A DNA stretch of 64,000 nt from CBDAPI01 sp965248635 (lineage in GTDB: Bacteria; Acidobacteriota; UBA6911; RPQK01; CBDAPI01). The stretch is taken from assembly GCA_965248635.1 (NCBI GenBank), contig OZ252114.1:3038001-3102000 (forward strand). The letters run 5' to 3'. Of this stretch, positions 1-6,404 are shown piece by piece; the stretch's first letter is position 1; each line of letters opens with the position of its first letter. A model generated the notes under the pieces. The model saw nothing but the letters and a program-made list of their open reading frames with translations, was not told the DNA's origin and did not search any database. The position numbers were made by a program, and so were the translations under genes.

Positions 1-797
1 AGGTGAAGAGAATAAACTCCAATATGTCATTGGGTTAAGTCGAAACCCTCGCCTGCAGCGAGTGGTCGAGCCGCTGCTGGATTCGACTCGGCTGAGGTTC
101 GTTGAGCTGGAGGAAAAACAGCGTCAGTTTGACGAGTTTCTTTATCGAGCCCACAGCTGGGATCGATCCCGTCGCGTCATTGTCAAAGTGGAGGTCGATC
201 AGCGTGGGATCAACCGTCGCTTTGTAGTCACCAACCGGGACGATCTCTGCTCCCAATCACTTTATGACCACTACACAAACCGAGGGCAGACCGAGAACTT
301 CATCAAGGCCTTCAAGAATCATCTGAGCATGGACCGACTCAGCTGTCATCGATTCCTGGCCAATCAGTTTCGACTCCTCCTGCATGCACTGGCTTACCAG
401 ATGTTCGTGCGCCTGCGCGACTATCTGCACGGAACCCCCTGGCACAAGCTCGAAATCGAAACCTTACGTCGTCGGGTCCTCAAGATTGGGGCCCGGATCC
501 GACAAACCACTCGACGCATCTGGGTCCATCTTTCCTCAGCCTTCCCCGAACAACCCCTCTTCCACCTCGTCTTGAGTCGCCTGAACTCCAGTTAGCTTTT
601 CCCAGCTCCCCCGGAAAACCGCTTCCGACACTCATCCAGGCCCAGATCTGTCTGAAATTCACTCCCCAAACCACTCAAACGCCTCGCCAACCCATATTCT
701 TCGCAAATCCGCCTGTCACACCTGCCCGCTTCCGAGTTGGGCCACTTCTCGAGTCGTTTTTCAACACCGGACTACGGTTCTTGCATAATCCGGGCTA
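1..797 (+). mobile_element. IS1380-type insertion sequence, copy 1 (left end outside window)
   Basis: The right part of an IS1380-like element. It contains the C-terminal part of the transposase and then about 200 bp of non-coding right end that finishes with TGCATAATCCGGGCTA at 782-797. The same 16-mer in the same orientation occurs at 1306-1321 and, with one mismatch, at 2328-2343, which marks it as a terminal repeat. The sequence immediately after 797 is the interior of a second, oppositely oriented transposase gene, so copy 1 appears to have inserted into copy 2. The left end and target duplication lie outside the window and cannot be checked. Confidence 0.7.
2..595 (+). CDS. IS1380-family transposase, C-terminal part (5' truncated by window)
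   Basis: The reading frame is open from the first bases of the window, so the N-terminus is missing. The remaining ~197 residues resemble the C-terminal half of IS1380-family DDE transposases: an early segment reading QYVIGLSRNPRL, then a conserved block HYTNRGQTENFIKAFKNHL that holds the last catalytic glutamate with the Y-x2-R-x3-E spacing typical of DDE transposases. The tail is rich in arginine and aromatic residues. The enzyme would cut and paste the element's own ends. There is no sign of a frameshift in the visible part, so copy 1 may still be active if its missing half is intact. Family assignment is by motif recognition only. Confidence 0.75.
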   Translation, partial: GEENKLQYVIGLSRNPRLQRVVEPLLDSTRLRFVELEEKQRQFDEFLYRAHSWDRSRRVIVKVEVDQRGINRRFVVTNRDDLCSQSLYDHYTNRGQTENFIKAFKNHLSMDRLSCHRFLANQFRLLLHALAYQMFVRLRDYLHGTPWHKLEIETLRRRVLKIGARIRQTTRRIWVHLSSAFPEQPLFHLVLSRLNSS

Positions 798-1203
798 GCA
801 GCCACCGGCTCAGACGCATCAGATCCTTCTTGGTGACGGAGTTCTCCAAACGGGAGAAAGTCGGCTGGGTGGCCAAGTCGGGATCGCTCTCGGGCAACTG
901 ATCACAGACTGTCTTGAGCATCGGATCCGAGCGCAGCGTATCGGCGTCGTTACAGTCTTCGTAGCCGGCCACGATCTGCAAGACTCGTTGTCGGATCAAC
1001 TTCAACAGGTCATGACGAATGTAGCGTTGGTCTCGACTTTCCGAAATACAGGAACTGAAGCCCTCGCACAATCGATGTTGACGATCCAGCGATCCAAACA
1101 ACAACCATCCTGCGTCGGAAGTGAGGCTCCCCCCATCAAAACGAGCCGTGATGTTTCTGTGGCTATGAAATGGCAGGGTATTCTGGCAGACTGTTTTTGA
1201 CAT
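798..1203 (-). pseudogene. IS1380-family transposase, N-terminal fragment
   Basis: About 135 residues of a transposase N-terminus, beginning MSKTVCQNTLPF and containing the block ITARFDGGSLTSDAGWLLF, the conserved opening of IS1380-family transposases with the first catalytic aspartate region. It also contains GYEDCNDADTLRSDP and LPTFSRLEN-like motifs typical of the family. The coding sequence runs into the terminal repeat of copy 1 at 797 and meets a stop a few codons later, so no active protein can be made. An AGGAG-type ribosome-binding site (aacaggagctacggca) precedes the ATG at 1203. The gene belongs to a different element copy from the transposase at 2-595, since the two lie on opposite strands. 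Confidence 0.75.
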
Positions 1204-1321
1204 TGCCGTAGCTCCTGTTTAGGGTCTTTGTTTCTCTAAACCCTTTTATATCAGAGAGCTACGGCCTTTTTTCTGGGCCCAAATCTCACTTGAATTTAGA
1301 TCTCCTGCATAATCCGGGCTA
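798..1321 (-). mobile_element. IS1380-type element, copy 2, interrupted fragment
   Basis: This is the transposase-start end of a second IS1380-like element on the minus strand. Its outer end is the terminal repeat at 1306-1321 (minus-strand reading TAGCCCGGATTATGCA). After about 100 bp of leader comes the start of a transposase at 1203. The fragment stops abruptly at 798, where copy 1 ends with the same repeat. The other half of copy 2 would be expected to the left of the window. The element itself sits inside a sulfatase-like gene, so three events are stacked here. Confidence 0.65.
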
Positions 1322-1467
1322 AGTGAGTCAAGGCAGATGAAAACAATGTCTGGATGCCGACTGCCGCCACATCCCGAGAGAACCACTGATAATACTAATG
1401 AGACAGTGACTAGGTGAGGGCGACAACCTTTGCGATGGTGGCTGTCAAGTCTACCGAGAGGCTTCAT
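1322..1467 (-). pseudogene. Sulfatase-like lipoprotein, 5' fragment cut by IS1380
   Basis: On the minus strand an ATG at 1467 opens a lipoprotein-like signal peptide: basic start, hydrophobic stretch SLVLSVVLSGC with a good lipobox (LSGC), and then HPDIVFICLDSL. The last motif matches the first beta-strand and metal-binding aspartate of the sulfatase/alkaline-phosphatase superfamily (compare PNIVFILxDDLR). The reading frame then enters the IS1380 terminal repeat at 1321 and the rest of the gene is missing. A longer start at 1521 is possible. Only about 49 residues remain, so the sulfatase call rests on one motif. Confidence 0.45.
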
Positions 1468-1561
1468 GTCGTGCCGGGTCACTGACATGCTTCCCGAGAA
1501 AAGAGAACGGTTTGGATTCATCGGATGGAAAGATTATAGGGGAACTCTGGGTTGGATTTAA

Positions 1562-1759
1562 GGTTTGCAGATCTTGCCCCCTACTGTACCCAGCACTGTG
1601 TGCTTCTTCCTTGCTCCTGAACTCCCTGGTGCAGTTCTTGCAGTTGTAGTAACGGCAGCCATGGTCGTGGTAGATACGGCTGCTCACTTTGCTGTGGTAG
1701 ATAGTCCCATAAGCGACCGAATACTGACGGAGCTTCCGGCCCAGTGATCGGTAGCGACG
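1562..1759 (-). pseudogene. Fragment with Ada-type zinc-binding motif
   Basis: The minus-strand frame reads a segment with HDHGCRYYNCKNCTREF followed by RSKEEAHSAGYSRGQD. This follows the Ada-like metal-binding pattern (H-x3-C-R-Y-x2-C...F-x-S-x-EEA-x-x-AGY-x-P-C-x-x-C), a domain found at the ends of secreted nucleases and other small bacterial proteins. The last two cysteines of the expected PCxxC are absent here and the frame upstream is blocked by a TAG at 1762-1760, so this is probably a decayed remnant. The parent protein cannot be named. Its neighbours are other broken genes. Confidence 0.35.
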
Positions 1760-2117
1760 CTAAGGGATTCGCTCCAGGTAGGATACTCTCGGCGTACTGG
1801 CCCCACATCCGCCTGAACCAATCATTGTTATTCGGTTCCGTCTCTGTTCAATGATCTCGATCACAGCGTCCTGAGGGAACTCCAGCCCGTTGCTCCGTAA
1901 CTCGCTTGCATTTGTACTCCTCCTAAAGGTTACGTTTGTGCCACTTTTTTAGAGTCTGGGACAGCTGCGCTTCCCAGAGTCGGAGTGAACGAACCGATGG
2001 TACTTGAGCGTGTGGCACAAATTATAGCAGGGAGGTGCTCGAAAGCCTGCTACCGATTTGACCGACTGAGAGTGGTCTGGGCTGCTCTGCCATAGTAATG
2101 AAGAACGATCCTCATGA

Positions 2118-2237
2118 TCATTGAACGCGACACCATCGTTCGTCCCGGGTCTCTCGCTCCCGGAACAGAGCAAGGATCCGGTACATCCGATCCCGCTCCG
2201 TCGGATCGTGGTCAAGCCAGGCCAGAGATGAGGGCAC
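2118..2237 (-). pseudogene. DUF6361-like protein, N-terminal fragment
   Basis: A GTG at 2237, preceded by AAAGGA at suitable spacing, opens 39 codons. The visible protein contains AWLDHDPTERDRMYRILAL followed by FRERETRDE, which matches the opening of DUF6361 proteins (WLDYD...R..ML..I.LFRE..TRDELG). The frame ends at a TGA at 2120-2118 just where the family continues with ELGIGSIRD, so a frameshift or decay has occurred. As far as I recall, DUF6361 proteins are large and often lie in restriction or defence neighbourhoods; their function is not established. Too short for certainty. Confidence 0.4.
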
Positions 2238-2327
2238 TATCCTTTAAATCCGATTGCTACCGGCTGGAGCGACACTTGCCGGGTGGGTTTTGCACCCACT
2301 GAAAATCGCCGCCTTTCCACGGCGCAC

Positions 2328-2343
2328 TGCATGATCCGGGCTA
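2328..2343 (+). repeat. Isolated IS1380 terminal repeat
   Basis: TGCATGATCCGGGCTA differs by one base from the terminal repeats at 782-797 and 1306-1321 and is in the same orientation. No transposase is attached. It is either the abandoned end of a deleted element or the partner of an unseen left end. Confidence 0.5.
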
Positions 2344-2413
2344 GGCGCTTGGGAAAGAATATAGGAGGCATCTCAGGTGCCGAAAGGGTGTCGGGGGCCA
2401 TCCACGTGTCACC

Positions 2414-3568
2414 TAGTACTTAACAGCATTAATACGAAGAATCATATGTTAGAATTGCCTCCAGTTCTCTTCCAGGGCACACTGGAGGCAAACCATGGGG
2501 CGAGCGACCGAAATCGTATTGACTGAGGAGGAAGAGGAGAAGCTTCGCGGCTGGCTCCGTTCGGGAACGACCGAGCATAGGCTGGTCCATCGAGCCCGCA
2601 TCATTCTGGAGGCCGCGGCCGGGAAAACGACTCAGGAGGTCGCGAAACAATTGAAGATCTGGCCTTCACAGGTCAGCAAGTGGCGCAAGCGGTTCGCGGC
2701 CCAAAGGACACAAGGGCTGCAGGACGCGCCGCGCAGCGGAAAGCCCCGCCGCTACGACGAGACAACGGAGGAGAGAATTCTGGCGGCTCTGGACGAAAAG
2801 CCTCCCCGTGGCTACGCAACGTGGAACGGCCGCCTGCTGGCTGAACACCTGGGTGATGTCAGCCGAGATCAGGTCTGGAGAGTCCTGCAGCACCACCGGA
2901 TCTCTCTGCAGCGGCGCCGCAGCTGGTGCTTGAGCACCGATCCGGAGTTTGCCCGCAAAGCGGCCGACATTGTAGGGCTTTATCTTGCCCCGCCCGAAAA
3001 CGCCGTCGTACTGTGCATCGACGAAAAACCACACATTCAAGCACTGGAACGATCTCAGGGGTGGCTGAAGCTGCCCAACGGAAAGGCTATCACGGGAGAG
3101 AATCACCGATACAAACGCAACGGCACGACCACCCTGTTTGGAGCCCTGGAAGTGGCCACGGGACTGGTCAAGATTGGTCACTACAAACGACGCAGGCGTC
3201 GCGAGTTCCTGGACTTCATGAACCAAGTAGTGGCCGATTATCCGGACCGTGAGATCCATGTGATCCTCGATAACCTGAGCACGCACAAGCCCAAAAACGA
3301 CCGCTGGCTGGCTCGACACGACAACGTGCGCTTTCATTTCACGCCGACCAATGCCTGCTTTACCAACCAGATTGAAATCTGGTTCAGCCTCTTGAGCCGG
3401 GGAGCCATTCAGGGTGCCAGTTTCACTTCGCCCCGAGAATTGCGCAATGCTATTGACGAATTCGTGCAGGTCTGGAATCCGCAGGCCGCACCCTTCGAAT
3501 GGACCAAGGCCGTGGTTCATCCCAAGGGTTTCAAATCTAATTACTCGGATTTACGCGGTTAAGTACTA
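2414..3568 (+). mobile_element. Intact IS630-type insertion sequence
   Basis: The element is bounded on both sides by CTAG: left at 2413-2416, right at 3566-3569, with the duplicated TA at 2414-2415 and 3567-3568. The terminal inverted repeats read inward as GTACTTAACAGCATTAATAC and GTACTTAACCGCGTAAATCC, matching at 16 of 20 positions. IS630-family elements are known to choose CTAG and duplicate the central TA. The element holds one transposase gene whose stop codon lies in the right repeat. The right-hand CTAG also provides the stop codon of the frameshifted Tat gene at 3566-4080, so the insertion fell at a gene end. Confidence 0.88.
2495..3562 (+). CDS. IS630-family transposase
   Basis: Complete 355-residue DDE transposase. 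The N-terminal third is a helix-turn-helix DNA-binding region (TTQEVAKQLKIWPSQVSKW) that recognises the element ends. The catalytic DDE triad is visible: aspartate in VLCIDEKPHIQAL, aspartate in HVILDNLSTHK and glutamate in NQIEIWFSLL. The last two are separated by 34 residues, the DD34E arrangement of IS630/Tc1-mariner enzymes. The ATG at 2495 lies 80 bp inside the left terminal repeat. A GGAGG sits just upstream, and no frameshift is seen, so the element looks functional. Transposition should be at CTAG/TA, consistent with both ends. Confidence 0.93.
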   Translation: MGRATEIVLTEEEEEKLRGWLRSGTTEHRLVHRARIILEAAAGKTTQEVAKQLKIWPSQVSKWRKRFAAQRTQGLQDAPRSGKPRRYDETTEERILAALDEKPPRGYATWNGRLLAEHLGDVSRDQVWRVLQHHRISLQRRRSWCLSTDPEFARKAADIVGLYLAPPENAVVLCIDEKPHIQALERSQGWLKLPNGKAITGENHRYKRNGTTTLFGALEVATGLVKIGHYKRRRRREFLDFMNQVVADYPDREIHVILDNLSTHKPKNDRWLARHDNVRFHFTPTNACFTNQIEIWFSLLSRGAIQGASFTSPRELRNAIDEFVQVWNPQAAPFEWTKAVVHPKGFKSNYSDLRG

Positions 3569-4080
3569 GGCGAGCCCTCGGCCTGGATCTAATTTGATGA
3601 TCTCATTCGTATAGCGCGTAGCCCAGCGCTGCCAGCTCACTTTTTCCCAGTAGGGACGGCCATGATGGAAATTGACCACATTCTTGATGAACTTCGCGAA
3701 CTCCTCCGTCGCCGTCAAGACTTCCGAGTTGAGCTCAAAGAGAATGGCCAGATCAGAAGGATGATCGATGAATTCCGCCTCTTTTTCGGCCACCTCGCGC
3801 GCCTTCCGATGGGCTGTCTGAAAAAGACCCTCACATCGAACCAGCTCGCCCCGGAAGGCCGCCTCCCGGTTTTGGGCTTTGATTTGAAAAGCCTCGTCGT
3901 AGCTCATATAGCCGTCCTCGAGCAAACGCAGCAGCTCGAAATGAAGCATGGGTTTGAGCCGGACTTGCCTTGCTGGCCTTGTGTCCGCCACTCAAAGGCA
4001 GAGGCTATTGAAGCTGCTGCGGCCGTGCGCAGAAAAACACGGCGAGACTTTGTTTTATCTTGCGATTTTGACTGTTTCAT
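3566..4080 (-). pseudogene. Tat-exported protein of unknown function, frameshifted
   Basis: An ATG at 4080 with an excellent ribosome-binding site (aacaggaggcacaagagtc) opens a twin-arginine signal: SRRVFLRTAAAASIASAF. About 30 codons later the conserved body continues in another frame, which is open from 3991 to the stop at 3568-3566. That 140-residue body is mostly helical and charged (LLEDGYMSYDEAFQIK, FHHGRPYWEKVSWQRW); I do not recognise a family. The signal frame runs into a stop near 3913. The two frames overlap, so a single insertion or deletion between about 3913 and 3991 would restore one exported protein of ~170 residues. The body alone has no clear ribosome-binding site at its GTG. 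Its TAG stop lies in the CTAG target of the adjacent IS630. Confidence 0.55.
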
Positions 4081-4128
4081 GACTCTTGTGCCTCCTGTTT
4101 AATCGATCCAAACAGCTTCCCTACTCTC

Positions 4129-4215
4129 TTTAACTAATACTAATAAGAGGGGAAAATTGTCCGACGTGTGTCACCCTGTCACAGGGGAAATCCTTGTCTC
4201 CCAATATTAGTTAAA
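4129..4215. repeat. 87-bp element with 13-bp inverted terminal repeats
   Basis: TTTAACTAATACT at 4129-4141 is matched in inverse orientation by AATATTAGTTAAA at 4203-4215 (12 of 13 positions). The interior has its own short inverted repeats around a GTGTGTCACCCTGTCACAG segment. The stretch is non-coding and lies between the Tat gene and the FMN reductase. It could be a very small non-autonomous element, or a bidirectional hairpin. Confidence 0.4.
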
Positions 4216-4250
4216 CTGCAATCGCGCAGACCTTAACGCACGGACATGTA

Positions 4251-4859
4251 TCACGCCGCCTCTCCCGGTTGAGATCGAACCATTTGTTCAAGGGCGAACT
4301 TGGGACAAATGTGTTCATGTATGTAGTTGAGGAGACCCGTAGCGACTCCCTGGAGCTGCTTCTGGACTCCTTCATCGAGACACCGCCCCTGGTCATCGAA
4401 TGCCTTCTGAACATTGGCCACAGAAACAGGGCCAGGCAGTACAATAGCTCCAACATGGGAACAGACACTTCGCAGCTGTTCAAGCGACTTTATGGCTCCG
4501 ATCCGACCAGCAGCAACCCCGAGGAGGGCCACTGGCTTCCCTGCGAGTGTTGATGGGAAGCCGAGGTTCTCTATGACGAGTTTCATCATCGCTGCGAAAC
4601 TGCCGTGGTACTCGGGCGTTGCTAGGATAACCCCTGTGGCGTCCTTGACCGCACTCTGTAGTTCTTCTCGATCTGGAAACTCGCCGGGCTGACCTGGGAA
4701 CGGAAGGCTTAGGTGTGTCGGATCGAGCGACATCACCTGCACACCCGGCTGGGCTTTCAGCTCATCGACCGCAAGAGCCAATGCCTTCGAAGTAAAATTG
4801 CCGGGCCGACTTGTCCCCAGGATCGTCACAATCCGGATGCCATTTTCTGTTTTGTCCAC
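4251..4859 (-). CDS. NAD(P)H-dependent FMN reductase-like flavoprotein
   Basis: 202 residues with a flavodoxin-like fold. Near the N-terminus TILGTSRPGNFTSK is the phosphate-binding loop for FMN. TPEYHGSFAAMMKLVIENLG is the second flavin-binding motif typical of the NADPH-dependent FMN reductase/azoreductase family (SsuE, ArsH, ChrR relatives). GVAAGRIGAIKSLEQLR matches the third conserved block. The GTG start at 4859 has GGAGG eight bases upstream. The enzyme probably reduces flavin or quinones/azo compounds with NAD(P)H in the cytoplasm; the substrate cannot be told from sequence. It stands alone between repeats in the left accessory zone and shows no defects. Confidence 0.8.
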   Translation of the reverse strand: MDKTENGIRIVTILGTSRPGNFTSKALALAVDELKAQPGVQVMSLDPTHLSLPFPGQPGEFPDREELQSAVKDATGVILATPEYHGSFAAMMKLVIENLGFPSTLAGKPVALLGVAAGRIGAIKSLEQLRSVCSHVGAIVLPGPVSVANVQKAFDDQGRCLDEGVQKQLQGVATGLLNYIHEHICPKFALEQMVRSQPGEAA

Positions 4860-5014
4860 GATCTGCTGCCTCCATTGTTGAGACCGACTATGTTCGAGTC
4901 AGCTCTCCTGCGTTTTCATTCCACCGGGATCCCGTTGGTTAGCTTCACTTGCTGAACAACAGCTTCCCGATCGAGATTCAGCAGCCGTCCCGCCACATTA
5001 ATACTTAATTGGGG

Positions 5015-5098
5015 GCAGCCACCGTCACCTTGTCACACGCGAAAAAGCGTGTACGCCAAGTAGTACTAAGAGTAATAGTAATAGGGACCAGGGTGGCT
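5015..5098. other. Structured non-coding stretch with two inverted repeats
   Basis: CAGCCACC at 5015-5022 pairs with GGTGGCTG at 5091-5098, enclosing a second hairpin ACACGC/GCGTGT around 5034-5051. The segment lies 30 bp before the MITE. It shares gtcacc.ttgtcac.. wording with the repeat at 4129-4215, so the two may be related. No open frame is convincing here. Confidence 0.3.
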
Positions 5099-5127
5099 GG
5101 CCAGGGTGAACGGGTCAAGAGACGGAC

Positions 5128-5290
5128 TAGTGTACTGTCCGGGAAGTTCGCGGTGTTAATTCGGGATGGATTTTCGTCGCCAGTGAGGCGCGCGACGCAG
5201 GAAGACCGCGAGTCTTTCGAGGTAGCGCAACAAAGCTGTCGGCGAAAAGACGCCCGAAGTAGCGGCGTGAACTTTCCGGACAGTGCACTA
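5128..5290 (+). mobile_element. 163-bp MITE, copy A (CTAG target)
   Basis: Bounded by CTAG at 5127-5130 and 5288-5291, so by a duplicated TA as in IS630-type transposition. The ends are imperfect inverted repeats of about 35 bp beginning GTGTACTGTCC and GTGCACTGTCC. A second copy of the same length and about the same sequence lies inverted at 41131-41293, with roughly nine in ten bases or more identical by eye. No coding capacity. The terminal repeats differ from those of the IS630 at 2414, so another IS630-type transposase elsewhere in the genome probably moved it. Confidence 0.85.
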
Positions 5291-5619
5291 GGTAATGTCG
5301 TAAGGTCGTCTCTGGGGCGATTGTCCGTTCGAATCCCCAGTGACAAGTTGCGTCAACCGGCTCACATCACCGACCATCCTGATACTGGGCTTGTGAAAGG
5401 GCTTGGTCATGGCAGTGAAGGACAGCACACGGGTCAAACCCTTCTGCGAACGCGAAATAAGCTAAGTAAGCGAAATAAGGGGGCTCTCTACTTCAGCCGG
5501 GCCTGATACGGCACGTGCAACATTATCTCTTCTGTCCGTTTTGTCGGTCCCCTCCCCCCGCACATTTAAGTTTTTCCTGGCTTCCGTCAGTATTGTCAGT
5601 CCGTTACTAGGCCCTTTTT
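5291..5619. other. Non-coding stretch between MITE A and the next gene
   Basis: About 330 bp without a gene I can support. It contains a GC-rich inverted pair ctgggg/ccccag near 5312-5340 and a pyrimidine-rich run (cccctccccccgcac) near 5560. Short open frames on the plus strand look like chance. It is probably decayed sequence on the accessory side of the boundary with the glnB-glnD region. Confidence 0.4.
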
Positions 5620-6009
5620 TCAACTCTCACCCTGAAGAAAACTGAAAACACGCACCCTATGGGCACTGACAAAGCAGACACAAGTCACGTCGAAAAGTTT
5701 CCGGACAGCCTCTCTGAATTGGATGCTACTTGAGCCACCTGAAGCGTCTGTAGCACTTGCTAACAAAAACGCTTCCCTTAGAACGACGCTGATACCCATC
5801 TGAAGCTCCATCGAAAACTCAAGTTGCTTGGTGTACAACAGCTCACGCATCGGTGCAGTTTGCGCTCGATCGGCTAAATACCAACCAAAGAAGCCAGAAA
5901 GAAGCGTCGCGATGATACCAGCCAGACCCAGGATGAAAGTCTGTGTTGTCGGGTCCAAAAACGCACCCTCACCGCACCCTACGAGGAAACATCGCCATAT
6001 CATTGACAA
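5620..6009 (-). CDS. Small membrane-anchored protein of unknown function
   Basis: Up to 129 residues. One clear membrane segment, FILGLAGIIATLLSGFFGWY, lies near the N-terminus and is followed by a charged, probably helical region (RELLYTKQLEFSMELQMG) and a C-terminal part with two cysteines. I do not recognise a family. The start is uncertain: the longest frame begins at a TTG at 6009, but homologous-looking sequence starts only at LDPTTQTF about 17 codons later, where another TTG follows GGTGAGGG. The gene lies 62 bp downstream of glnB on the same strand. It may be a real small gene or the end of a decayed one. Confidence 0.45.
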   Translation of the reverse strand: MSMIWRCFLVGCGEGAFLDPTTQTFILGLAGIIATLLSGFFGWYLADRAQTAPMRELLYTKQLEFSMELQMGISVVLREAFLLASATDASGGSSSIQFREAVRKLFDVTCVCFVSAHRVRVFSFLQGES

Positions 6010-6071
6010 GGCAATATCCCCTAACCATTTGTTTCTAAAAGCTTTAAGAGTTCATCTCGGAAGACCAAACT

Positions 6072-6404
6072 TCAAGTCACATCCAGTTCGCCGGTGCGGA
6101 TGTTGTAGCCTTCTTCCACCGGGAGCACGAAGACACGACCGTCTCCAATCTCGCCGGTACGGGCCGTCTCCACAATGGTTTGGATGGCCTCTTTGACCAT
6201 CTCGTCCGGGACCACCACCTGGATCATCACCTTGGGGAGTAGGCTGATCTTGTACTCCTGGCCGCGGTAGATGGCGCTCTTGCCACGCTGCCGGCCGTGC
6301 CCGCGCACATCCGAGACCGTCATGCCCGAGATCTGTAGATCGGCCAGCGCGTCCTTAACTTCTTCCAGCTTGCTGGGGCGAATGATCGCCAGGATCAGTT
6401 TCAT
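6072..6404 (-). CDS. glnB: Nitrogen regulatory protein P-II
   Basis: A 110-residue P-II signal protein. It senses 2-oxoglutarate and ATP/ADP and reports nitrogen status to partners such as glutamine synthetase control and ammonium transport. The T-loop carries RGQEYKISLLPKV; the tyrosine in QEY corresponds to Tyr51, the site uridylylated by GlnD. The B-loop and C-loop appear as TARTGEIGDGRVFV and YNIRTGE. The ATG at 6404 fits the family start (MKLILAIIRP); GTG codons at 6413 and 6410 are also possible. The gene starts inside the 3' end of glnD and overlaps it by about 50 bp, so modifying enzyme and target are translated from one message. No amtB or glnA is nearby. Confidence 0.95.
   Translation of the reverse strand: MKLILAIIRPSKLEEVKDALADLQISGMTVSDVRGHGRQRGKSAIYRGQEYKISLLPKVMIQVVVPDEMVKEAIQTIVETARTGEIGDGRVFVLPVEEGYNIRTGELDVT

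Noticed and set aside
1949..2215. Minus-strand frame resembling an HNH nuclease tail (LCHTLKYH)
   Set aside because: The resemblance is weak. An overlapping frame gives a better match to DUF6361, and no full HNH motif is seen.
5305..5345. tRNA-like end with ttcgaatccccag
   Set aside because: The T-loop wording is present but the T-stem does not pair and no acceptor or anticodon arm can be folded.
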